The translations under genes were made by a program, and so were the position numbers. A DNA stretch of 64,000 bases from CAZYMF01 sp964648215 (GTDB lineage: Bacteria; Desulfobacterota; Binatia; HRBIN30; JACQVA1), in assembly GCA_964648215.1 (NCBI GenBank), contig CAZYMF010000005.1, positions 1 through 64,000 on the forward strand, read 5' to 3'. The number at the start of each line of letters is the position of its first letter. Position 1 is the first letter of the stretch. The notes under the pieces were generated by a model, which saw only the letters and a program-made list of their open reading frames with translations, was not told the DNA's origin and did no database searches. Positions 8,031-16,049 of this stretch are shown here, in pieces.

Positions 8031-8504
8031 ATGAACCGCTTAGCAAAGCATGACCTGCCGAAGCAGCGCGTCGCCGCCCGGCTGCGCCGCTTGGGCCTCT
8101 CGGTTCGCTCCGCGAACCCAAACCTCGGGTACGATCTCCTGGTGGACGACCACATCCGGGTCAGCCTGCGGGTAGCCTTTCCCAGCAAACGGCGCCACCG
8201 CGTCACCGTGGCGGGACGTTCCTACACCTACCGCTATCATAGCTGGCACTTCAATTTTCATCACCACGGGGAGATGCGCGACCGCTACACGGACTTCTTC
8301 GTCTGCTTGGCGGTACCGCCCGCAGGCCTGGCGGCGCGCACGGAAACGTTCGTGATTCCGTGGGAAAAGGTTCGTGGGAAGACCTTTTCGCTCCACGCCG
8401 GACGCCGCCGCTACGCGGGGCAGTACGCTTGCTACCGGGACGCATGGGAGCAGGTGGCGGAGCTCACCCGTCGCGAGGCAAGCCGGTTGCGGGCCGTGGC
8501 CTGA
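8031..8504 (+). CDS. Unknown protein with PD-(D/E)xK nuclease-like pattern
   Basis: This 157-residue basic protein was not recognised as a named family. Its order of elements resembles the restriction-endonuclease-like fold: an N-terminal helix (KQRVAARLRRLGLSVR), then GYDLLVDD containing an aspartate, then a strand IRVSLRVAF where a nuclease would carry the (D/E)xK residues, a beta hairpin, and a hydrophobic strand DFFVCLAV. The E/Q-x-K catalytic pair is replaced by SLR, so it may be inactive or a different fold. A YHSWHFNFHHHG stretch is strikingly His-rich. The ATG at 8031 was preferred over 8007, although no clear ribosome-binding site is visible. It stands alone next to tRNA-Gly. Confidence 0.5.
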   Translation: MNRLAKHDLPKQRVAARLRRLGLSVRSANPNLGYDLLVDDHIRVSLRVAFPSKRRHRVTVAGRSYTYRYHSWHFNFHHHGEMRDRYTDFFVCLAVPPAGLAARTETFVIPWEKVRGKTFSLHAGRRRYAGQYACYRDAWEQVAELTRREASRLRAVA

Positions 8505-8662
8505 CGGGCTTCGCCATCGGGCAGCACACCCGAGCCGCGCGTTAGGTGGGGAGGGTGTAACCGCCGCCGACCCGTTCGTGGTCAGCGGCACCCGTCGCGG
8601 CGGGCGGCGGACGCAATGTCTTGCCGCGTAGCCTGGGCCGGTGTCCGACAGGTGGGAAAGAG

Positions 8663-9457
8663 CTAGCCCTCGGCGTCGTCGTCCGGCGTCGGCGGGTCTA
8701 CCTGTATCTGGACGTCCGCCGTCCCCTGCTGGCCCGTGCTCTGTCGGCTGACGAGTAACTGGGCGGTGTACGTACCGGGTTGTTGGTATGTGTGCGTGAT
8801 CGTCTTTCCTGTGCCGCTCGTACCGTCCCCGAAATCCCAATCGCAGAGGGCCTCGCTCTCGATCCCATAGGGGAGGACGGCGACGAAGTGCGAGGTCAGG
8901 GGCGCACGGCCGATGTCCGGGTAGGCCTCGATCTCGACGGCGAAGTTCGCCTCGGTCACGGTGATCGAGAACTCACGCGTTTCCTGGAGGTTGCTGCCGG
9001 TGAGGATGAGTACGGCCGTATAGTGGCCAGGATCGCGATAGACGTGTGAGGCGCTCGGGCTCGTCCGTGGCGGTGAGTCGTCGCCGAAGCTCCAGCTCAC
9101 CGCCAGGCCGGGCGGCGGATTGCTCACGGTGAGGAAGAACTTCACCTCGAGGGGAGCGGCGCCCGACTGCGGCGCGGCGACGGCGTTGAAGCCGAAGGTA
9201 TCCGGGGGATGCAGCGGCGGCTCTTCGCCCGGGAACTCGAGCGGTCGGCCGACGGTGGGAAAGGCGACCGCCTCGTCGCGCGGGCGACGTTTGGCGGGGC
9301 GGAAGGAGGGGGCGGCGGCACGGTGGACGTTCGCCGGCACCCGCGCCGTGTCGGGGGCGGGGCCGCCGCAGCCGCGAAAGGTGCAGCCGGCGGCGCTCAG
9401 GCACAGTGTCACGAGCAGGCACGGGATGAGGGTGCTCGGCCGGTCGAGGGTGCGCAT
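8663..9457 (-). CDS. PKD-domain lipoprotein
   Basis: This 264-residue secreted protein has a lipoprotein signal peptide (LSAAGC, cysteine about residue 25), so it is probably anchored by Lgt processing. After a Pro/Arg-rich linker, two PKD-type Ig-like domains are visible by their repeated signatures: VSWSFGDDSPP...HVYRDPGHYTA and CDWDFGDGTSG...HTYQQPGTYTA. PKD domains are extracellular adhesion or spacer modules. The C terminus is short and acidic. It is monocistronic, with a TTGACA-type promoter six bases from its ATG and no Shine-Dalgarno site, hinting at a leaderless message. Confidence 0.85.
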   Translation of the reverse strand: MRTLDRPSTLIPCLLVTLCLSAAGCTFRGCGGPAPDTARVPANVHRAAAPSFRPAKRRPRDEAVAFPTVGRPLEFPGEEPPLHPPDTFGFNAVAAPQSGAAPLEVKFFLTVSNPPPGLAVSWSFGDDSPPRTSPSASHVYRDPGHYTAVLILTGSNLQETREFSITVTEANFAVEIEAYPDIGRAPLTSHFVAVLPYGIESEALCDWDFGDGTSGTGKTITHTYQQPGTYTAQLLVSRQSTGQQGTADVQIQVDPPTPDDDAEG

Positions 9458-9463
9458 GAACGA

Positions 9464-9493
9464 GTCTTACTGGCCGGCCTGCGCCGCTGTCAA
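9464..9493 (-). promoter_or_regulatory. Probable promoter of the PKD lipoprotein gene
   Basis: On the minus strand a perfect TTGACA (9488-9493) is followed after 18 bases by TAAGAC (9464-9469). The ATG at 9457 begins only six bases later. The -35 match is exact and the -10 matches three of six. The short distance leaves no room for a ribosome-binding site. Confidence 0.45.
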
Positions 9494-9552
9494 TTCAACT
9501 GCCCTGCTGCGATCACTGGGTTGCACGACCTAGATGAATGCCGCAAGAGCGC

Positions 9553-9582
9553 TTGCCTTTGGCTGATTAACTGCGGTAGATT
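9553..9582 (+). promoter_or_regulatory. Possible promoter of the ribbon-helix-helix-like gene
   Basis: TTGCCT (9553-9558) and TAGATT (9577-9582) are separated by 18 bases, each with four consensus matches. The expected start point near 9589 falls on an upstream in-frame ATG. The ATG at 9634 has an AAGGAGG site, which supports the shorter protein. Confidence 0.35.
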
Positions 9583-9633
9583 GCACAAATGACTGTCGAA
9601 TTGTCTCGAACCGGGAAGGAGGCAGATACAGCA

Positions 9634-9861
9634 ATGACGAGAGATCTCAGACTCGAAGACCTCAAGGAGCGTAGTCAAGCAGTGTACACGAAGCTTCTCT
9701 CGGTGCGCGTCCCCGTGGAGCTGATCGATCGCATCGACGCGGTCGTCGACCAGCTCAACGCGGGCAAGGGGGAGGTGGTCGTGGCCTTGCTCAACGAAGG
9801 TTTGGGTCGCTACTCGACCGGGCGCGGCAAACTGGTCAGCCGGGCGCGGAAGAAGAAGTAG
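9634..9861 (+). CDS. Small ribbon-helix-helix-like (CopG/Arc-type) protein
   Basis: This 75-residue protein contains one strand-helix-helix unit: a basic-hydrophobic strand (LLSVRVP), helix VELIDRIDAVVDQL, a short turn, and a second helix EVVVALLNEGLGRY. This is the layout of CopG/Arc/MetJ DNA-binding dimers. The C-terminal tail is strongly basic (SRARKKK). The ATG at 9634 was chosen because AAGGAGG lies 11 bases upstream; an in-frame ATG at 9589 would add 15 residues. No partner toxin gene is adjacent, so an antitoxin role is unsupported. The gene is followed by tRNA-Cys. Confidence 0.6.
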   Translation: MTRDLRLEDLKERSQAVYTKLLSVRVPVELIDRIDAVVDQLNAGKGEVVVALLNEGLGRYSTGRGKLVSRARKKK

Positions 9862-9947
9862 TAGCAGTAGAAGAACACGGGCGCTCCCGCCGCCGGCGGA
9901 AGCTGGGTTGCGCAGTTGCACCCCCTGTGTTAGCAGGCCCGTCACAC

Positions 9948-10020
9948 GGCGGCGTACCCAAGTGGTTAAGGGAGAGGTCTGCAAAACCTCCATGCAGCGG
10001 TTCGAATCCGCTCGCCGCCT
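9948..10020 (+). tRNA. tRNA-Cys (anticodon GCA)
   Basis: A 73-base cloverleaf is visible. The acceptor stem is GGCGGCG/CGCCGCC, the anticodon stem GAGGT/ACCTC encloses CTGCAAA, and the T arm AGCGG/CCGCT has loop TTCGAAT. The discriminator base is U, as expected for tRNA-Cys. CCA is not encoded. Confidence 0.95.
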
Positions 10021-10116
10021 CTCTTCTCCTTGCGTCAGCCTTCGGGTGACGCCCGTCCGCTGGCGATGACTCGGCCGTTTGTGACACCCGTGGAAGGCAC
10101 AGCCGCGCTCAGCCGC

Positions 10117-10201
10117 GCCGGGGTGGTGGAACTGGCAGACACACAGGACTTAAAATCCTGTGGGGGTTTCCCCCGTGCGGGTTCGAGGCCCGCCCCCGGC
10201 A
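10117..10201 (+). tRNA. tRNA-Leu (anticodon TAA)
   Basis: An 85-base class II tRNA is visible. It has acceptor stem GCCGGGG/CCCCGGC, anticodon stem CAGGA/TCCTG enclosing CTTAAAA, and a long variable arm with a GGGGG/CCCCC stem. The T arm is GCGGG/CCCGC with loop TTCGAGG, and the discriminator is A. It reads leucine codons TTA and TTG. It lies 96 bases after tRNA-Cys. Confidence 0.95.
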
Positions 10202-10374
10202 TTGAAGCGACCGCCATGCTGTGCGCCGTGAGAGGGTAGCGTGGAAATCGCGCGCGCCGGAGCCTCGGGGACCTTGGCGAGTATCGCTCCGTGTGCTTTG
10301 ATGCTGCCATAAGCGATTGGAGCGGATGGCGGCCCTTAGCAGGGGGGACAGGGCAGCAGCAGTCCGGTACGAAT

Positions 10375-11463
10375 GTGAAACGATCCTACCTGTGGGGTTT
10401 GACGGTGGCGGGCATCGTGGCCTTGATGCTCGGCGCTGCGATCGCACGTGCACGCGAGTGGAGCGAGGACGACTTCCTCCACAAGGCCGGTAGCGCCAAC
10501 TTTCTCGTTGTTGCCGGTCGCGACTGGCGCACGGCGCAGTCGGTCGTGGGGACGACTCGGTTCTACGAGGTGCAGAAGGGCGACACCTTCCTCGACCTCG
10601 CCCGCTATTTCCGTCTGGGTTACAACGAGCTGGTCGACGCCAACCCGGGTGTCGACGTCTGGGTTCCGCCGCCGGGGCAGGTCATCCTGATTCCGAGCGA
10701 GTTCATCATCCCCGATGTCGAGCCGAAGGGGATCGTGGTCAACATCCCGGAGATGCGGATTTACTACTTTCACCCGCGCGCCGACGACCACTCGCCGCTG
10801 TTGTTGACAACCTATCCCGTTGGCCTGGGACGAGACGACTGGAAGACACCGGTCGGGCATTTCAAGGTCCGCGACAAGACCGTCAACCCGCGCTGGGTGC
10901 TGCCGGAGTCGATTCGCGCGGAGCACCGCCGCGACGGCAAGCCGGCGCCCGCATTCATTGCCGGCGGCGCGCCGGACAATCCCCTGGGGAAATACCGTCT
11001 GGCATTGACCATGCCGCTCTATGCCATCCACGGTACGAACATCCCGTGGGGCGTGGGCATGCAGGTGAGCCACGGCTGCATTCGTCTCTACCCGGAGGAC
11101 ATTGCGCAGTTGTTCCCGATGGTGCCGGTGGGCACGCCGGGCGAGTTCGTCTATCAGCCGGTCAAGGTGGGGGCGCGCAACGGCCAGATCTACGTCGAGG
11201 TGCACAAGGACATCTACGGCCTGACGCCGGGGCCGTACCGCGAGGCCATGCGTTTGCTGAACAAGTTCGGCTGGGCGAACCAGATCGACGACAGCCGGCT
11301 TCGCCGGGCCATCGAGGAGCAGTCCGGCGTGCCGATGATGATCTCGCGCGATGCGGCCGGCGAGGCCGTGGTCGAGGAGCGCTTTCGCATCCGCCGGCCC
11401 AAGGCGGAGGACGCGGGCACGGTGCCTGCGATCCCGCGGCCGCAGCGGGCCCCGGCCGACTAG
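10375..11463 (+). CDS. L,D-transpeptidase (YkuD) with LysM domain
   Basis: This periplasmic enzyme would form 3-3 peptidoglycan cross-links or attach proteins to the cell wall. Starting at the GTG at 10375, the protein has 362 residues. It comprises a signal peptide (KRSYLWGLTVAGIVALML), a LysM module (YEVQKGDTFLDLARYF ... VILIPSEFIIPD) and a YkuD catalytic domain. The catalytic motif HGTNIPWGVGMQVSHGCIRL is intact, with Cys235 as nucleophile. The C-terminal tail is Pro/Arg-rich. A reading from 10291 would add 28 residues that spoil the signal peptide. No clear ribosome-binding site was found for the GTG start, so the exact N terminus is uncertain. Confidence 0.88.
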   Translation: MKRSYLWGLTVAGIVALMLGAAIARAREWSEDDFLHKAGSANFLVVAGRDWRTAQSVVGTTRFYEVQKGDTFLDLARYFRLGYNELVDANPGVDVWVPPPGQVILIPSEFIIPDVEPKGIVVNIPEMRIYYFHPRADDHSPLLLTTYPVGLGRDDWKTPVGHFKVRDKTVNPRWVLPESIRAEHRRDGKPAPAFIAGGAPDNPLGKYRLALTMPLYAIHGTNIPWGVGMQVSHGCIRLYPEDIAQLFPMVPVGTPGEFVYQPVKVGARNGQIYVEVHKDIYGLTPGPYREAMRLLNKFGWANQIDDSRLRRAIEEQSGVPMMISRDAAGEAVVEERFRIRRPKAEDAGTVPAIPRPQRAPAD

Positions 11464-11485
11464 CGATTCGGCGCGCCGTCTCGCG

Positions 11486-12331
11486 CTACCCGCGCCACGG
11501 CGTGCCGACGCAGAAGCAGCGGGAGGCCGCGGTCGGGTCGTTCTGGCGAAAGGCTTCGCAGTCCTCCTGGCGGCGAAAGACGTTGCCGGCCAGATCGGTC
11601 ACCGTCACCGCGCGGCGCGTGGGTGGAATGGTCTGCGGGTGAGGATAGGAGTAGAAGCCCCAGACGGTGCAGGTGAGCGCCGCGTTGAGCTGCCATTGCA
11701 TCATCGTCAGCTGCTCGCTGAGCGTGCGATTCTGCTGCTGCAGGGCCGTCGCGCGGTCGTCCTGCGCCGCGCTGGCCGAGGCGGCGTCCTCGTTGGCCTT
11801 GGTCAGCCGCTCGATCTCCTCCATCAACTTCGCGTTCTCCTGGCGCAGGTTCCCGTTCTCCTCATAGAGGCCGGTGTTCTCGCTGGTCGTGCGCCGGTGC
11901 GCCGCGCGCAGGTCGAGCAACGACTGTTTGAGCTCGGCAACCAGTGTATCGGAGGGGTGGGGTGGGCTCGGCGCCGCCGTGGGCGGCGGTGGCGCGACGC
12001 TGAAGCGCCGCTCGGCCTGGATCAGGCCGCCGAGGAGCGGGGCGCGCGCCTGGAGGCGATACGAGCCGGGGCCGGACAGGTCCGCGGCGCTGAGCTCGAA
12101 CGGCGACGGATGGGTCCCAAGGTCACGGGGCGCCGCGCCTGCGCCCACGAGGCGAAGGCGCAGGCGCGGCGGACCCTCCCACCGGACCTGCACCGGAGGT
12201 GTGACGAGGGTGCCGTCGGCCGGCGTGATGATCAGCGGCTGCAGCAGCCGCAGCAGCGGCACCTGGAGCACCAGCTCGAGTAGAACCAGCGCTGCTGCCG
12301 TGACCAATGCGATACCGAGCGTGTTGCGCAT
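11486..12331 (-). CDS. Membrane-anchored Ig-like / coiled-coil protein, unknown function
   Basis: This 281-residue protein has one N-terminal transmembrane segment (IALVTAAALVLLELVL). A probable Ig-like beta domain follows (ADGTLVTPPVQVRWEG onward), then a Pro/Ala linker, then a long coiled coil (about residues 150-225, ending QWQLN). The C-terminal domain has about 50 residues and four cysteines, including CFC. This resembles envelope scaffolding proteins, with the coil in the periplasm. The ATG at 12331 gives the membrane segment at the N terminus; an ORF start at 12400 is less likely. TATACT at 12351-12356 on the minus strand could be its -10 box. I do not recognise a family. Confidence 0.6.
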   Translation of the reverse strand: MRNTLGIALVTAAALVLLELVLQVPLLRLLQPLIITPADGTLVTPPVQVRWEGPPRLRLRLVGAGAAPRDLGTHPSPFELSAADLSGPGSYRLQARAPLLGGLIQAERRFSVAPPPPTAAPSPPHPSDTLVAELKQSLLDLRAAHRRTTSENTGLYEENGNLRQENAKLMEEIERLTKANEDAASASAAQDDRATALQQQNRTLSEQLTMMQWQLNAALTCTVWGFYSYPHPQTIPPTRRAVTVTDLAGNVFRRQEDCEAFRQNDPTAASRCFCVGTPWRG

Positions 12332-12474
12332 CCGAGTCGCCTCGGGCGCGAGTATAGGCCAACTCGCCAGTGTCCGCCTACCCCTGTTCGGTACGCGCAC
12401 GACCGGCCGGCCGAGCTTGACTCTCTGGGGTATCCCGGTTAAGCGTCAGCGACTCTGCTGCAGGACACACCCAC

Positions 12475-13989
12475 GTGGAAAGCGATAGTTCGGACCTCAT
12501 TGCGACGCGGCGCCGCAAGCTGGAGGAGATTCGCGCTCGCGGCGATGAGCCGTTTCCGAACGACTTCCGACCCGGCGAGACTGCGGCGAGCGTGCAAGCG
12601 CGCTTCGGGGCGTTGCGCCGCGAAGAGCTGGAAAGGGTCGAGGATCGCGTCGCCATCGCCGGCCGCATCGTCGGCCTGCGCGATTTCGGCAAGGCCTCGT
12701 TTGTCCATCTCCAGGATCGCACCGGTCGGTTGCAGGTCTACGTCAAGCGCGACGTCGTCGGCGAGCAGCGATTCGCGGCCTTCAAGCTCATGGACCTGGG
12801 CGACTTTGCCGGCGTGACCGGGCGTCCGTTCCGCACCCGCACCGACGAGCTGACCATCGAGGCCGACGAGATTCGCCTGGTGGCCAAGACGCTGCGACCC
12901 CTCCCCGAGAAATGGCACGGTCTGACCGACGTCGAAGCACGCTATCGCCAGCGCTACCTCGATCTGATCGCCAATGACCAGGTGCGTGCGGTTTTCCGTG
13001 TCCGTTCGCGTGTGATCGATCGCATCCGCGCTTTCCTGACCGCACGCGACTTCCTCGAGGTCGAGACGCCGATGATGCAGACACTGGCCGGGGGCGCGGC
13101 GGCCCGGCCGTTCGTGACACACCACAACGCTCTCGACATCGACCTCTACCTGCGCATCGCCCCCGAGCTCTTCCTCAAGCGGCTGCTGGTCGGCGGCTTC
13201 GAGCGGGTGTTCGAGCTCAACCGGGTGTTTCGCAATGAAGGCGTCTCGGTCCGGCACAACCCCGAGTTCACCATGCTCGAGTTCTACTGGGCCTACGCCA
13301 CGTACGAGGACTTGATGCAGATGACCGAGGAGTTGGTGGCCACGCTCGCCGACGACATCGTCGGCGCCCGCACCTTCCCCTACGGCGAGTGGACGATCGA
13401 CGTCAGCCCGCCGTGGCGGCGATTGTCGATTCCGGAGTACGTTGCCGCCCACGGCGACGTCGCGCTGGAGGACGTGCTGGCTCTCGACCTGGCCGCCGTG
13501 AAGAGAGCGGCCCGGCGCATGGGTGTCCCGGTCGAGCGCGACTACGAGGGACACTACGGGCCGTCCGCCGCGGGCTATTTGCTGGTCGACGTGTTCGAGG
13601 CGGCGGCCGAGGCGGAGCTGATCCAGCCCACCTTCGTGCACCAGTACCCGGCCGCGGTCTCGCCGCTGGCGCGGCGCAATCCTGCCCGCCCGCTGTTCGT
13701 CGATCGCTTCGAGGCGTTCGTGGCCGGGCGCGAGCTGGCAAACGCGTTCTCGGAGCTCAACGACCCGGAGGACCAGCGCCGGCGCTTCACCGAGCAGCTG
13801 GCGGCGCGCGCGGCGGGTGACGAGGAGGCGCACGTGATGGACGAAGACTACGTGCGGGCACTGGAACACGGCATGCCCCCGGCCGCCGGCGAGGGCATCG
13901 GCATCGACCGGCTGGTGATGTTGTTGACCAACTCTCCCTCGATCCGCGACGTCATCCTGTTCCCCCACATGAGGCCGCACGCGCGGTGA
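12475..13989 (+). CDS. lysS: Lysyl-tRNA synthetase, class II
   Basis: This 504-residue enzyme charges tRNA-Lys. The N-terminal OB-fold anticodon-binding domain contains VAIAGRIVGLRDFGKASFVHLQD. The class II catalytic core follows, with motif 1 (FLTARDFLEVETPMM), motif 2 (FRNEGVSVRHNPEFTMLEFYWAY) and motif 3 (GEGIGIDRLVMLLTN). Length is close to the family norm of about 500. The start is GTG (12475); TTGACT at 12417-12422 may be a -35 box, but its -10 is poor. It heads the long envelope gene series, and lysS next to lolC is a known arrangement in related genomes. Confidence 0.96.
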   Translation: MESDSSDLIATRRRKLEEIRARGDEPFPNDFRPGETAASVQARFGALRREELERVEDRVAIAGRIVGLRDFGKASFVHLQDRTGRLQVYVKRDVVGEQRFAAFKLMDLGDFAGVTGRPFRTRTDELTIEADEIRLVAKTLRPLPEKWHGLTDVEARYRQRYLDLIANDQVRAVFRVRSRVIDRIRAFLTARDFLEVETPMMQTLAGGAAARPFVTHHNALDIDLYLRIAPELFLKRLLVGGFERVFELNRVFRNEGVSVRHNPEFTMLEFYWAYATYEDLMQMTEELVATLADDIVGARTFPYGEWTIDVSPPWRRLSIPEYVAAHGDVALEDVLALDLAAVKRAARRMGVPVERDYEGHYGPSAAGYLLVDVFEAAAEAELIQPTFVHQYPAAVSPLARRNPARPLFVDRFEAFVAGRELANAFSELNDPEDQRRRFTEQLAARAAGDEEAHVMDEDYVRALEHGMPPAAGEGIGIDRLVMLLTNSPSIRDVILFPHMRPHAR

Positions 13990-14043
13990 TCTCGGGCACG
14001 GGCGCGGCCCCGTGCCTGCCGACCTGGGCGCGACCAGAGCACG

Positions 14044-15292
14044 ATGCGGTACGAGCTGTTCATCGGCCTGCGATACCTACGGGCAAAGCGCAAAGAGGCG
14101 TTCATCTCGCTGATCACGGTGATCTCCATGATCGGCGTGCTGATCGGCGTCATGACGCTGAACATCGTCCTGTCGGTGATGACCGGTTTCGAGGAGGATC
14201 TGCGCGACCGGATCCTCGGCTTCAATCCGCACATCGTGATCCTGAGCTACAGCGGCACCATCTCCGACTATCAATCGACGGTGGATCAGGTGCTGGCCGT
14301 GCCCGGGGTCGTCGTCGCCGAGCCCTTCGTCTACGGTCAGGTGATGCTGTCCACGCGCCAGAACGTCTCGGGCATTCTGGTGCGCGGCGTATTGCCGGCG
14401 ACGGGGGGTGCGGTCGACCTGGAGCGCCACCTCACCGAGGGCCACATCGACGCGCTGGCCAAGCTGCATTCGGTCGAGCGCGACAAGCAGATCGGCGGCA
14501 CGGTTTCCCTGCCGGGAATCATCCTCGGCCGCGAGCTGGCGCGCCAGCTCGACCTCGCGCTCGGGGACACGGTGAGCATGATCTCGCCCATGGGCACGCC
14601 GACGGCCGCCGGGGTCGTGCCGCGGGTCAAGAGATTCGTCGTCGTCGGCATCTTCAACTCCGGGATGTCCGAGTACGATTCCTCGTTGGCGTACATCAGC
14701 CTGCCGGAGGCACAGCACTTCTTCGACCTCGGCAGGGCCGTCACCGGCATCGAGGTCCGCGTCCGCGATCTCTACGACGCCTCCAAAATCGCCGGCCAGA
14801 TTCGCAAGGAGCTGGGGTTCCCGTACCGCGTCCGCGACTGGATGGAGATCAACCACAGCCTGTTCTCCGCGCTCAAGCTGGAGAAGACCGTGTACTTCAT
14901 CGTCCTGCTCCTCATCATCCTCGTGGCCGCCTTCAACATCGTGGCGACCCTGATCATGGTGGTGATGGAGAAGCGCAAGGACATCGCGATTCTCAAGTCG
15001 ATGGGCGCCACCGCGGCCGGCGTCGCGCGCATCTTCGTCCTCAAGGGCGTGATCGTCGGCGTGGCCGGGACGCTGTCGGGCGACCTGCTCGGCTATCTCG
15101 GCTGCCTGGCCCTGCGCCGCTACCAGTTCATCAAGCTCGATCCCAACGTCTTCTACACGTCGACCGTCCCGGTACGGATGTACCCCGAGTACTTCGCCAT
15201 CGTCACGCTGGCGTCGATTGCCATCTGCCTGCTGGCAACGATCTACCCGGCCCGCCAGGCGGCCCGTCTGGTGCCGGTGGACGTGATTCGGT

Positions 15293-15300
<8 letters not shown>
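14044..15300 (+). CDS. lolC: Lipoprotein-releasing ABC transporter permease LolC/LolE family
   Basis: This 418-residue inner-membrane protein would extract outer-membrane lipoproteins for LolA. It has the family topology: one transmembrane segment near the N terminus (about residues 21-47), a large periplasmic MacB-like domain (about 50-270), and three transmembrane segments at the C terminus (near 280-300, 325-345 and 380-400). The C-terminal FtsX-like signature is visible as YPARQAARLVPVDVIRYE. It overlaps the ATPase gene lolD by eight bases. Only one permease is present, so a LolC/E homodimer (as in LolF-type systems) is likely. Confidence 0.93.
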
Positions 15301-15970
<670 letters not shown>

Positions 15971-16049
15971 AGATCGGGCCGGCGCTTGCTTTACACGCTC
16001 GGGGGCCTTTGCTACGAACTCGCTCCAATCAACGGCAGGGAGGTGGTGG

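Noticed and set aside
9589..9633. Upstream ATG for the ribbon-helix-helix-like protein
   Set aside because: No ribosome-binding site, and the likely promoter places its start point at this codon; the ATG at 9634 has AAGGAGG.
9634..10201. Toxin-antitoxin system or tRNA-linked integration site
   Set aside because: The small RHH-like gene lies next to tRNA-Cys, but no toxin, integrase or att-like direct repeat was seen.
10035..10310. A 91-residue minus-strand ORF spanning tRNA-Leu
   Set aside because: It overlaps a clear tRNA and lacks protein-like features.
12417..12444. Promoter before lysS (TTGACT with a poor -10)
   Set aside because: The -35 is good but the best -10 at 16 bases (TTAAGC) matches only two positions, so it was not listed as a feature.
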